A stretch of 64,000 nt of DNA from Fratercula arctica (Eukaryota; Chordata; Aves; Charadriiformes; Alcidae): the NCBI GenBank assembly GCA_947846985.1, contig CANTUZ010000001.1:182604955-182668954 (forward strand), in the 5' to 3' direction. Positions 51,001 to 63,650 of the stretch are shown here, in pieces. The position numbers and the translations under genes are program-made. Positions within the stretch are counted from its first letter, which is position 1. Each line of letters opens with the position of its first letter. The notes below the pieces were generated by a model, which saw nothing but the letters and a program-made list of their open reading frames with translations, was not told the origin of the DNA and ran no database searches.

Positions 51001-54000
51001 GGTAAGCACATGATTTTGAAGATAAACAAAGCTGTTTCCTTATCCTCAGCATGTACTTATTTTGTTTTGCTGATAATGAGAAAAAATTAACACTGTTAAA
51101 CATGATTGAAAACAGCAGTATCCTCTGAAATTAATGTCTGTGTGAATGACATTGAAAGTCTCTTTGCTTCTTTGCATTTACTCTAAACTTAGAGTTCATT
51201 TATAAGTGTAAGATGCATTAAAAAAATCATCCTAACTCTAAAAAGTAGTTTCAAATCACTCCATTTCATTTTCTTTTCAGTCTTGTAACAATGGTCTTTC
51301 TGCATTTGTAGCTAAAAGCTATTTTTATTCAAAATTGAATTCTGTCAAAAAGCTTCCAAAGGATGGAAGAACTTTTAAAAGTATTTTGTAACATAGATGT
51401 TTTGCATTGAAGTTTGTAACTACTTCCAGCACTCAGGTTGGAGTAAATCATAGTTCCAAAATTTTGTTTTATAAGGAAACTTATGTAAGCCTAAAACTTG
51501 AGGGAAGGCAGCAGTTATTGCGCTATTCCGTGTTTTAAATGTTTTTGTTGAAGTTAGTGGAAGACTTCTCAGAATCCCAAGACTACATCTGTCTGAGACC
51601 AGGTGCCAGACTGCCCAAATCCATGTTGTGTAGCCCTTGCTCATAGTTGCACTGCACTGTGTGCCCCCCTCCCCACCTTTGTAGAGGCATTACACTTTGG
51701 TGCATTGTCTTTTTTTCCATTCAACGTCTCTGAAAATACCCATGAGGGAGCAGAGAGTGTGTGTTACATGTATTGGGGTGCTACCTGAAAGCATGGGCTG
51801 AGTGGTTTAAAGCCTCTTTGAGCTAGAGCTCGAGGACTCAAAGGAGGGTGAAGAAACCCAAAGCCAACTCTTTTCTACCTGGTAGGAATGGTCCATGGCC
51901 TTTCCTATATCCCACACGCTGTATCCAGTTACTCAAAACCACACCATGGGGCGTACCATCAGTGAAATGGTGTAGGTGACTGCAAGTTACTGCTTGAGCT
52001 TGTGCCCTGGCCCTGTTTTATTTACTGGTGCAGAGACGCTGCAGTGTCCTTCCTGTTAAAGGAGGACTGAAGTACTCTAAGTGCCTCTTGGCCGGCATGG
52101 CTGGCTGTATTTGGCACTGTGCAGGCTGCAGCTGCACCGAAGGGTTGTGGCTCATGTCTTGCTGGTCCTCCCAACCCATGCTCCAACATGAGTGCTCTCA
52201 AGTGTCCCCTGGGCTGGGGACTGAAGTCTCTCAGCACTGTCCTCTGGCAAAAGTGCTCAGTGTGATCCGCACACCACAGCTGTCCATTCAGTTTGCTCCT
52301 GAGGGCTTGCTTCCTTGATGGTGACTGCCTGTCTCCAAGGGTACAGTGAGCCAGGGGTCCCCAGAGCACCATTCTGCACCTACAAGATAAACACGCAGTT
52401 AGATTATTATGCATACACAGTATGTGAGAAGTTAATCTAGCATGTAAAAAGAAGAGCTGGGATGAGGAGGTACGATGGTGGGTAGCCCTTTCTGAGACTG
52501 AACTGAGATCAGTGGTTTGTCCAGAAAAAAAATTTGGGCACCACTGCCGTGCAATACTCTTGCAGAGGTAGCATTGTCTCTAACTCTTTACTGAAGCATT
52601 CTAGCAGAGAGTCTCACTAAGGTCATGATGCCATCAAAACCAGGAACCTAGTTTATAAAGATCTCTAGCTGTGTTATCAGTTTAGAAGACAGGACCTCTT
52701 TTAATACAAAGCCTAGCCTCTGAAGTGGCTTCTCTCCACCGAATCTGAAAAATGTCTGTGGGCCCTGGAGTTGTGGGAGGAGAAGAGAGCATGAGTTGAA
52801 AGACAATTTGGAGACCTCTTGTGATTACTTTTTTCCTTTATCTTCTAAAATACAGAGGTAATGTATCCTTTCTTAGCTGTTTCCATGGACTGAGCTGTAG
52901 ATGTAAAACTTTTTGGCCCCTTGTCGTTAATGCTGTGATATTCTCCTACAAAGTGACTGTATTGTGAACAGCACAGAAAAAGCAGTGGGTTGTTTTATGC
53001 TTCTTCATCATTCTTCTGATTAATGGTGTCTAATTTCTTCTAACACCTCTCATGCGAGGGTTCTAGCTCTGCTCTTTGAAACAGGTGTACAACTATGACA
53101 GTAATTAGATAACTCCGGTGACCGAACTTGGCGCACTCTTCAGAGGGATTCTGGTGTTTTGCTTACATCAGTGCCTAGGAGCAAGAGTGTGCTGTGCAGA
53201 GCAAAACACGTTATTTAGCCGGAAAGGTGGATTCTGTTGCTGCATTGGCCTTCTAGAGAAGAAACGTGTATGCTGAAAGCTTTACTAATCAAGTTCCAGT
53301 CATTTAGAACAAACTAAGCTAATTGTTGTCGTTGTTTCACGGATGCTGCTTTGTGGATGAGTTGAGGCTGCAGTGCTTTCAGCATTCGTGTATTGTTATC
53401 CCTTATCATGAAACATGTTTTCTTGTAAAACAACCAGAGTTTCTCCATAAATTTGAACGGTGTGACATTAATTTCTCCACTGTTGTGAAGAGATTTTCTT
53501 TGCCTCTGTTTAGTAGTGTCAAAGTAGTGAAATGTTGATAATACAATGATGCAATATTATCAAAGTAAAGTTCAAATAAGTAATGAATCTTTGCAAGACA
53601 AGGTGGTGTCAACCCATCTTTTAGAGGAGGAAAGCTGACAAAGAATGTAAAGGTTCTGCTGGAGGTCTGTTAGTAGTCACAGGAAGGCGATACTAACCGT
53701 TGATCCATATTCGAGGAGTTGTGTTTGTATTGTGCACTCTGTTTTCATAGCTGCTGTGTCTTTCTTTAAATGTTCTGCATAGGTCTAACGATACAGAAGC
53801 TTCGTTCTGTCTCATAGATCAGAGTTAAAAAGGTAATGTACAAGTGTCTTGCTGGAAAACATGACCAGATTTGATTATTTGGCAGTGGGTACACTTGCTA
53901 CTGCTTAGAATAACTAAGAAAACATACAGCTCTGCCTCAGGTAGTCAGTGTTGTCCCAAAAAACGAATGCCCACTGTTTGAGGGATTCAGTCTTTCCCAA

Positions 54001-57000
54001 GACAGACCATGTGCTTAATTATTGCCCTGCTGTTCAGAGCAGAGACTGGCTTTCTAAACGATGGGATTTGCTTTGGGTTCTCATTAAATGTTGTGTGCTG
54101 TAGTGTGACACGCGATATGCCCTGCAGTGTGTCATGTGCTATGATGCTAATCAACATTCAATACCAAAGGAGGAGAGCAGCTGCTCTGCAGTCAGCATGT
54201 CTGAACAGTCCTGCGCCCAGCAGGGTATCGCTTAATTCACGCTAATGGATAAAGAACTGGCCTCCTAACGCTTATGTAAATGAAGCTAATGATCAGGGAA
54301 AAAACGCAAACTAGTTTTCATTTATTCATAGAGATAGGTGTAATTAGAGGTAATAGCTGGATCCAAAAACTTGCTCTCCAGCATTTATTTGTTGATAGTA
54401 CAAAATATGAATGGCATGTTCCCTGTTTGTCTCTTGTGAAGTTATTAACCTCACACAGAAGTTGAAGTATGTATGCTCTTAAATTCTCATTGAGAGAGTT
54501 ACAAGGCTTAATGGGGAAAAGCTCTAAATAATTGCACCTCCTAAACTTACCTCCATCATTTTCGCTGTGTGGTAACAGATCTCTATTGAAAATCCACTGC
54601 TGGGAGGATCAGTGTATTGATTCTTTTTTTTACCTTTTTACATTAGCTCTACAGTCTTCTGTAGACCAGAGAAATCAAAAGCAGGCAGCCTGTCCAATGC
54701 ATTTGTGGCAGATGATTAATAAGATCATAATTAGGCATGAGGATCTTATTTTAGCATCTAGGCTGTAGAGTACTAGCCGCCCTCTTCCATTTCCCCCAAG
54801 CATTCTTCCTCTTCCTCATTCATGAATTCTGTTGTCCCTCTCGCAGGTGTGTCGTCCCAGTGGCACAGCTGGCACCAATTGATCATTTACATCTTGAAGA
54901 ATAAACCAGTTATAGTGATGTAGTCTACTGGTATGAAGCAGGAGTTATCTAGCTGCAATTTTAACAAGGGATCATCTACTTGAGTACTTCAGACACTGCC
55001 AAGTGCACGTTTCTGATCCTGCACTACAAGGTGGTTTTGGTTTGGCTAGGCAGATTTCTCTACCAGTAGTCTTCCCAGTGTGATGTGTAGTGAAGAAGTA
55101 AATCCAGCCTTAATCTCATTTACAAGAAGAAGCTGAATAACACTTGAGGCTCTGTGCTCCTGACACAGTCAGGGTTGGTATGGGCGTTTGGTATTTTCTG
55201 TAGTTTAATGTGGTGCAAACTAGCTACATAAAATTCCATGAGAGCTGGTTTCACTCCCACTGAGCAGGCACCTCTCTGGACCTTTGCATGGTAACTAAGT
55301 ATTGCTAAATTTTAGATATTATCTGATCAGCACGCCAAGAATTGATTGAGGAAGGACTTTCTAATCCAACAGCGTAATGTCACCAGGTTGGCTGAGAAAG
55401 CAGTGGCAGTGCTCAAAGCCAGGTCAGGGTTCTCCATTTTGTAACTGAAGTCTTCTTAATGAAACTGTAGCTAGTTTAACTAGATTGTATTTTTAAACCT
55501 TTTATCCCTTTTTTTCTTTGGTGTGCTCATTAGTAGTCTGTTATGGTCCTCTTTCTGCAAACAGAGCTTCCACCAGTCTGGAGGTGTGTGGGAAAGATAT
55601 CTGCTGATGAAAGCCAATTGCCCAAACATAAAAAGTGATTCTTGCCCAAATACCCACCCTGCCCTGTGTTTGAAAAAGAGTTTTTTGCTTTAAAACTTGC
55701 CCGGTGTGAGGTTCAGAGTACCTTCAGAAGACTGGAGTTCTTGCTATGATGTTGGAAGTAGAGTCCAGGCCAGCTGTCAATAGATTGCATTTACAAAAAC
55801 AATGTAATTATCACTGAATTATCACTGACTCATTACTTCTGCGTATCAGGGAAGGAGAATTATGAAGGAGTACCACTGAAGAGAAAGTAGATGATGACTG
55901 AGGAGGGAGGGATGTGTATGTAACACAAAAATCCAAAGATTACATCAAGCTGGAGAGTCATGTGTATGTGGCTGTTGTGAAACATTTATTCTCATCTTTC
56001 CTCTGCTTACTAATTGTCTGAGTGTTAATCTTGTCTCAGCAATAATCATTGTACACAAGAAAGCAAGTCAGGAAAATATGCAAGTTTAAAGCTACTAAAT
56101 TGTCAAAAACTCAAAGTAGCACTAAATATACATGAATATACTCAGGACTTTTTATAGACTTTGTATGTGACGATTGCCGTTTCTCAGACCTGTGAAAATG
56201 CCATGTCTTGACAAATGGCCTGTCAGACATATCTGAAGTCATATCAAGCAGCTCTGATATTCACAGGCTTTACGTATAAAACCTCATCTGTCAAAATTTA
56301 GGGTTTTGCCTTGAGTTCACATTGCTATCTCAAGTATTTGCTTTCAAAACCTGTTTAAAAGATACTAAAGCATTACGTAGTGGAAAGGTTGCATGGTTTT
56401 CTGCTGTCTCATCCCAAAAATGATTGAACCTTTTCCTTAGAAGCTGCAAAATTGCAGAAATTAATCTTGAACTATCTTTGTGAAAGTGGCCTGACCCTTG
56501 AGCAGATTCCCTTAACTTCTGATGCTGGAACTCGTAGCAACAGTGAAATGCTTCACTTCAGAGTGGCTGAATGTAAATATATTCTGTAAAATAGGGGGGG
56601 ATGTATCGTCTGTTCTAGAAGCATGCATTGTTGATGGCCATAGATTGCATTAGCACTTGTTGGCTTCCATTAAATTCTGGTACCCTTTCAAAGTTAGGCA
56701 TTATTACTTCAAGGCTATGCATCCAGAGGAATCCATCCTCCTGAGCAAGCTGGTGAGAAAAGCTGGGACACGCTGGCAAGCCCAGGTGGGTGTGTAGCTT
56801 AAAGCTCAGAGACTGCCAGCTGAGTATCAGGTGTCAGGTATTGTCAAGCAGTTGCTGTTTCAGCAGCTGAAAGTACCATAAGGACTTAAGGATAAATGGG
56901 TGCTTGTGCAAAGGTCAGTCATGTCAAGGGTACCAGTGGAGTGTTCTTAAACAGTCTTCATTTGTCCTGTGTGCTTCATACAGGATTTTCATTACTATGA

Positions 57001-57820
57001 ATAATCTAAAGTCTCGTACTCTGAAAATATGCTTATATATTCTTAAGAGTCTGCAAACATGTCTTTAAATACAGTTAAGGAAATACCTATGTATTGGAGG
57101 CTCCAGACTTGTCTACAGTAATGTCATGTGGGTGATGAGGCAAAGCTTGATATTTAGGGGACTTAAACTGATTTTACTTTGTTGTGGTTACAATTTAATA
57201 TCTTGCCAGTTGGTGTGAAAAGAGTAATGACTGCTAGCTAAGGAACATAATTAACTTGATTTCTATCCAAATATTTGTTTAACTGAGTTCCTCACTATTT
57301 TCCTGCTGAAAACCGGGCATAACTTGCATCTTGAACAGACACTGCCTGTCCCCTTGGCCTTGAAATTCAAGTGCAGTGGAGATAAGGAGAAGGAAATGAG
57401 GACTTTTAGGTCTCCAACCACCTCATCCTAAACATCTAGCTCTGTGGTGAAGGGAATACTTGGAGGAGAAATTTGACTCTTTCAAATGCCTTTGGACTGT
57501 GACTGCTGGGTCTGGGGTTTTTACTGATCTAGCACTTCTTGACTAATCTTTCTCCTTGGTTCATACCTGTTTGTCCATAATCCAAAGGGCACTTGGCAGG
57601 CAACCGAGATAAGTGCTGGTGAAGCCATCTTCGCTGGCTGCCTTTTGATGTGGCTTTGATGTATTGGTGTAGTTATAATAGCTAGCTACTGACCAGGAGT
57701 GGGACCCTCCCTCTGGGCTTTCCTCCCGTCCCCTCCCGAATGCTGACAATTGCGCTCACCTCATCCTGCACTAAACCAGTTCTGGGAGCTAAACCAGCAG
57801 AGAAAAACTAATCCTACTCA
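45090..57820. other. Intron-like DNA, no supported gene
   Basis: Nearly 13 kb lacking recognised exons, RNA genes or TE copies. Locally GC-richer patches (about 52.0-52.3 kb) generate overlapping frames on both strands, a sign of chance rather than coding. A-runs lie near 50,030. No functional element is claimed. Confidence 0.45.
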
Positions 57821-57888
57821 GAGGGGGGGAAGAAAAAAAAAAAAAAAAGAAAAAAGAAAGAAGCCAAAGAAAAAAAAAAAAAGAAAGG
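57821..57888 (+). repeat. Polypurine A/G-rich tract
   Basis: GAGGGGGGGAAGAAAA begins a nearly pure purine stretch of about 68 bases, mostly A with interspersed G, broken by one CC. It yields a Lys-rich frame that is not a protein. Such tracts can form triplex DNA and are typical of replication-slippage growth. Confidence 0.85.
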
Positions 57889-60800
57889 ATGTAACCTCTC
57901 AGATCGTCATTCTTCTCTCTGTTAAGTGGAAAGCCTGTTTGAGTCTCCCAGAAAACGTGCTGAATCACAACCTCCTAGGAAAAGAGACAGCAAGCATAAA
58001 CCCTGCAAGTTTACCCCACATCTTATTTGGTCATATGTTAGTAAAGTGAAGTTTGTACTAAGGGCAGAACCCCCTTCACATTGATTTTTACTTGGCCAGG
58101 CATGTACATGGAGGCTGGTTTGATGCCCAGTTTGGAGAAGTGGGTTACATTACAGCACTTCCACTGGGACACAAGACAGCGGGTATTTTTTTAGCAAGAT
58201 GCCAGCTTATGGAGATTTGTAACGCATTCAAGATGGACATGGGAGTGAGGAGGAAACCTTCATGGCTTTCATAGAAAGAACTTCAGTTAGATGGGGGACT
58301 TTCTGTTACTCCTCTCTTTTTTTCCCTCTTTTTTTTTTTTTTTCAGGGTGGGAGAGAACAAGAAGGGGAAGGAGGAGATTTGAGTATCATTTCTGTTTTA
58401 AGGCAGCGACAAGTTAAAGCATGGAAACTCACTGTAAAACTATGCCTTGATGTCTGGAGTCAGGGTGTCATTTGGACGCTGCTTAGCCCATGACAAACCT
58501 TCTTAGCCATGAAGAATAGGAAACCTTATAAAAATCAAGCAAGCTACAGTAACAGTAGTGGCAGAGGGCATGAACTGAACAGATACGGAAGCGCAATGAA
58601 CCTCTGCTGGGGTAGAAGCCTGCCCAGCTTTGAGATGGATTTTTATGTTTGCTGAGCAAGAAGTGAGAGGACTGTTCCCAGGCTTACCTGGCTGGGATAA
58701 TTATTTAGCCGTTGATCTTTCTATGCAAAAGACTGAAACACTTATCTTTTTTTGGTGACACCTCATCAGTCTGGTAGTCTCTCTCTTGCAGCTGCTGTAC
58801 TGAAGAAAGCTAATAAAGTTGTAATGCATGTCGTTATCCACCTGACATTTTTTATGTGCTCCTTGCATCACTGTCTGCCTACAGGATGGCCTGTGAGATT
58901 AATTTGGTAAAATAAACTAATAGTTAATCTAAACATTGTTCTCTCTCCTGTATTTGTAGTGTGCTGTGAGTATGGCTTGTAGAAAATGGCAATGTAGTGC
59001 TCTGCTAGTTACCTGTTTCAGTGGCTGCCAATTTTAAGAAAGAGGAGGTTATCAAAAATGTTTGCAGATCTCATCTTTAGCTTAAACTGGGTTTTATTTT
59101 CTCTGGATATAATGCCACAGCAGCAGTAGTAATCCTCCATGTCAAACTTTGCCTTCGCTTAAACTCAATCACCTGTTTTTTTCCGAAGTTTGGGCTGTTG
59201 AAAAGCATCACCAGCGATAGGGCAGACTGAGTGTAACCGGAGCGTTACTCATGCAACAAAACTGTACTCATGAAGGGTTTGAAATTTGTTTTTAAATACT
59301 AGCTCAAATATTTGTTTAAATACTAATTTAAATATTTATTTCTTTACATGGATGCCCCACTCCTGGGGTGAGTCTTCCTTCCTGTGTGTGTATGCGTGTT
59401 GGTCATAGTGGAAGAACCACACGGAGTTTGCACCATTTCCTATTTTAATCTAAATCAGTTTCCAAACCAGTTTAAATAAATTGCGCGGAGTTCTTCAGAG
59501 GCAAGGCCTGAGAACAGAGCTTGACACAGATAAGAGTGACATCATTCATCATCCGCACAGGCTTTGGCACAATACTTGGCTGAAAAGTCCCTCAATAAGC
59601 AAACAGCGCATTAGCACCGTCTCTGCAACACCTTCTCCGTTGCATAATGGTGTTTGCGCTGGGGTGTTATTAAAAACCCAGGCAGCGATTCCACCCTGTG
59701 TCAGCCTCTGCTACCAGGCAAAGCGTTGCGGGCGCGTGTTGTTACAAGGCACTTTGTTGTGCCTTGTGCAGCCTGGGAAACGGGGTGCTAATTAACCCAG
59801 GGTGTCGATGTCGGTAGGGGAGCCCCGCTCACACCCGTCCGCCGGTGGTTGCGGCTGTATTGTGGGCAGTCGGGCGGTTACCCCTGCCCTGTGTGACTGT
59901 GGGCTGCGCGGAGCCAATTATGATAAAATCAAGATTACTGTCTTCAGAAAAGCCTGTGGGGTTAAGAGTTTCCAGATATGGCAACAGACCTGTTGGTTCA
60001 GGAGCAAGTCCTAGCCCGATCCAACAAGGAAGGGCATTTTAATGAAACTTTAATTCTTTGCTGCTGAAGCAAAGTGGGATCGTGGTTTTAAAAGGTGTGT
60101 TGGTCCTCAACTGAGAGAGCACTAAGAAAAGGAAATAAAATAAACCTCCTTTAGACATGCATTCCCAACACGCAGTAGCTGATGCCGGCCAGTCTTCAGA
60201 CCAGCGGTAGCTGGTGCAGCTCTCCATAGCAAGCCATTCAGGCGATGTTTCCCTGCTTGCTGGGTGCTCAGCAGCTCCCTGTGCCGTTGTTTGGTGGGTG
60301 AAAATGCAAATGAGCATTTCTTTTATTTATTTGTGTATTTGTCTAGTGCCACTTGATCATCTCCTGATTTGTTATCTGATGCTAATATTTCCATGGGATG
60401 TTTTAATTTACTTTCTAAAGTTGTTTGGGGCATTGTTGTCTTTTCCTTATTTTTTAACTTATTGCGTTTCATATGCACGCTTGCTTTTAATCCCCATATC
60501 TCCCCCTTTCTGTTGCGTATCATCTCTTGTCTTTTACCTGCCTGCCTTCTTACAGAGCTGGTTTTCTCTGCATTTTTGCGTGTTGTTTAAATGTTATTTA
60601 AGAATTAGCAAAAATTAAGACTCAGGAGGCATCAGGACTCATGTGGTGCTGCCTCTGTACCCTTTCTTTGCAGTCTCAAAAAAGAAAATACAGGAAGACA
60701 CCAGTCATCGACCCAGAGAGGCCCCATTACACCAGTAACAGTACCAGTCTGCCTCTTGTAGCTTGTACTCCCAGCAAGAGTGGTGGTGATCCGCTGTAGG

Positions 60801-62720
60801 TGCCAAACTCCCCGGTTTGGGTGGGCAGGAGGAAGTGGTGTTGAACAGGGAGAGCACAAGGAGATATCACCTACGGCTGTAGGCATAGAATGGCCCCTAC
60901 AAAGAGGGGTGGCCTTGCTTTCAAGGCCCGTTAGGGTCCTTCAAGGTTTCAGCTTTACTTCAAGAGCATCCAGTGTCTCCTAGTGATCATATATAGTGGT
61001 AAAATGGTGCAAACTATTCCCACTTACGAAGGTGTACTTCCAGACTCACGAAGAACCTGTGAGAGGAGGCCTAGGGCCAGTTTTGACAAGACATTCAAGT
61101 AGCTAGAGATGCAGGTGGATGTCTACAGGGGTTTCTGAACACACCAAGGCAAACATAGTTAAATTTCACTTGAATTTGAGCATCGTGTAAAGTGGTCTTG
61201 TATATCAGGCCATTCATGCAACAGCTGAGCAAGACCCCTCCTGCCCTTGTGTTTGCAAGGGCATGTTTGCCCACAATTCCGAGTTTCCTCAGAAGAGAGA
61301 GGGAACAAAGCTGACAGCTGAGCCTGCAGCTCCACAGGCCTCACAGGAGTTGGTCCTGGTTTTCCCTTGTGCTAACACTGGCAGGTCCAGGGAACTAAAC
61401 CAGCATTTTTTCACTGGGTTGGGTTTTCTGGTAGATCAGCTCAGACTGTGGTGGAACTGCTTCCCTTGCTCTGGTGTCTTTGCTCCCTCGGGGCATAGAC
61501 CTGGGGCCACTGAAGGTGGAAAGGACCTTGATGCTATAAACACATCCTCGAGCTCCCTGCGCTGTAGTCTGCAGGCAGGACCATACATGGTGGAGTCGGC
61601 ATCCCTAGAATTCCTGAAGGGCATACCCGCCTGCGTCAGGCATGGGCTTTGATTTGTGCATAACCCCTTGGGAAGCAGTTGTTAATTCCTGCTCTGTGGA
61701 CTCCTCCTGTGCTGTCAGAAACATGCAAAACCTTTCTTGGTTTGTTTTGTTTCAAAACACGAAACCTGGTTTATTTCAAGTAGTTTTTTCATTGGCTTCT
61801 CTGACAGAATTATTACTCCTAGATTTTTATTTTTTTTTTTATTCTAGCTTCCATTCACCTTACTGCATACTTTCACCTTTCATAGCTGACTCCCAACTTT
61901 TTATCTTAAATGAACAAGTGAGATGATGCTTAATTAAAACTCTTGGAGTGGAGGTGGTGATCATTAAAGGGTGATGATGTAGAGGGTGACCTCCTCTGTT
62001 TATCCACAGAACTAATTGGGCTTGAGAGGTGGGTGTTCTGCCACTATCCTACCCGGAGAAGCCACCTCTGAAGCACCAAGAGGTTAATTCCTTCTCTGCT
62101 CCTTGGTCTCTCTTCTGTAACTGCCAACAAAGGTAGCAATTACAGTGTTATCTCAGGGGATGTTCCCTGATGTGGATAATTGTGGAACTGGGAAACCGTG
62201 CTGATATGCTTAGTGAATTTCTTACAGGCCAGAGAACACCCCTGGCGTGGTCAGTAGTAAAAGTAAGTTGTTACCTAGACTAAATTTGTGCTAATACCTT
62301 AGGGCAAAAGGTTCCATATCTATTACAAGTCCCTTGAACCATCTGGTTGTTTGAAGGATCAGCTCTACCCAGCCGCAGTCAAGAATGTGGAACATGCCTT
62401 AAAGGGCAAGTCAGTTTGTGCCTGTCATTTTTTAGCTTTTTTTTTTTTTGGTGGGGGCAACTTCTGTAGCATAGTTTATGCCTCAGATAACAAGTATGTG
62501 TGCTGTCGCATTTGTTGTGTAAAAATAAAAATAAAAAAATCTTAGCAACACTTTTGTTCTTGTGGAAGCAGCCTGAATCAAAAGAAATAGTTAAGGAATG
62601 ACTTTCACAATTTGCAGATGCCTAGGGGGAGTTATGGTAGCTGGGTCTTTCGCCTAACATTCAAGGGTATGATACAATCCAGGATCCAGCGTTTGAGCAC
62701 TGAAACACAGCAATCCGAGA
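57889..62720. other. Intron-like DNA, no supported gene
   Basis: A near-ideal 3' splice site (a long pyrimidine tract ending TTTCAG at 58,341-58,346) is followed about 470 bases later by AATAAA at 58,812, but no open frame links them. A modest CpG-richer block lies at about 59,720-59,910. A T-rich segment near 60.3-60.6 kb produces hydrophobic chance frames. Confidence 0.4.
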
Positions 62721-62721
62721 T

Positions 62722-62743
62722 AAAAAAAAAAAAAAAAAAAAAA
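62722..62743 (+). repeat. A22 homopolymer run
   Basis: Uninterrupted A-run following AATCCGAGAT, about 120 bases before the candidate exon at 62,867. It extends an open frame by encoding lysines, which is fortuitous. No poly(A) signal or target-site duplication was seen. Confidence 0.85.
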
Positions 62744-62866
62744 TTGTTTAAAATAATTGACTACTTGAAACAATTTAATAAGGGCTGTAGCGGATTTAAC
62801 AGGAGTTGTGGTGGGTTTTTCATTGCTGGTACTTTTAAATCAAAATCAAATGTTTTCTTCATGCAG

Positions 62867-63100
62867 ACAATAATTTTAGGAAAATCTTACGACCACATGA
62901 GTTCAGGCTGGAAGATCGCAATGGTTGTTTTTGGCCTGATAATCTTTAAGTGCATTGCCCAGAACAATATAACAGTTTCCGCACTCGAGCCAGAAAAGTC
63001 CGGGAAAAAAGAGCAGTGCAGCCAACTATCTCTGTACGCCCTCAAACACTTCAGTGTCAGGGAGAGTGTTGGTGAGATCGGGGACAATTTGCCCAGTAAA
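62867..63100 (+). CDS. Candidate coding exon, N-terminal signal/anchor segment
   Basis: Boundaries: acceptor TGTTTTCTTCATGCAG just before 62,867 and donor AAA followed by GTAAGTG from 63,101, phase 0. The frame is open throughout. An internal ATG at 62,897 (context GACCACATGA, C at -3) would start a 68-codon segment: MSSGWK, then a hydrophobic stretch IAMVVFGLIIFKCIA, then Q and an N-glycosylation sequon NIT, then a polar region (EPEKSGKKEQ) and LSLYALKHFSV. This is the layout of a signal peptide with cleavage around CIA/Q, or of a type II anchor if an upstream exon supplies more N-terminus. First codon positions favour purines (about two thirds), consistent with + strand coding. I do not recognise the protein. 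The minus strand is also open here in the same codon register, a common shadow. The next exon would lie beyond the window. Confidence 0.4.
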
Positions 63101-63650
63101 GTAAGTGAACATCTCTTCTTTGGCTTCGGTAGGCCCTAGGTCAGGAAACTTTGCAAACTTATCTGCGGCCGTTGAGTAGTTGTGTTGCAGAAGTCCCCAA
63201 ATGAGATTCTCCTTTTTGCAATGTGCTGTGCGGATGCAGTGAGCCCTCACTGCAGGGAGCTACGAAGAAAAGGTCAGGCACCCCTGGAAAAGGAGTAGAC
63301 AATATATGCAAATTGTTGGTATTTAATTCAGTCGTGTAGTGGGGAAGAATAAACATTATTCCTGACATTTCCATTTTTGATTAATGATGAATGGAGTTGG
63401 CAGATGTTCAGCTGGCCACCAGATGGGGTCTGCTCAGTCCAACAAACAGAATAGAAACAGTCTGGGTCTTGTAATGCCAGCACTGACAAAAGCTCTGACA
63501 AAATCTCTAGTTCATCCAAGTGATACGCCAACTTTGACCTCAAAACAACTTAGCAGTTTAAGAATGGAGGTAGTACAACCAGCGAAACTGCTTATGGAAG
63601 TGAAATGGGGTGTGGAAGGATTTGAGCTGGTTAATTTGATGGAGTTTCGG
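63101..63650. other. Sequence between candidate exon and right-edge CpG island
   Basis: Presumed intron or intergenic DNA. A minus-strand frame reading KFPDLGPTEAKEEMFTYFTG (part of 63,250-63,026) and a + frame at 63,384-63,692 are open but lack paired splice sites. CCACCAGATGGGGTC at 63,416-63,430 is a weaker CTCF-like match (13 of 15). Confidence 0.35.

Noticed and set aside
52022..52414. 130-codon minus-strand frame overlapping a 96-codon + frame
   Set aside because: Both strands are open without splice sites or recognisable domains, so coding is unsupported.
57750..58049. Lys-rich 99-codon frame
   Set aside because: Produced by the polypurine simple repeat.
60214..60618. 134-codon + frame with many hydrophobic residues, resembling a membrane protein
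   Set aside because: The hydrophobicity comes from T-rich DNA (Phe/Leu/Ser codons). There is no promoter, exon structure or family resemblance.
62612..62866. Upstream extension of the 175-codon + frame before the acceptor at 62,867
   Set aside because: It runs through an A22 run giving poly-lysine and has no protein-like features; the splice acceptor marks the more credible left limit.
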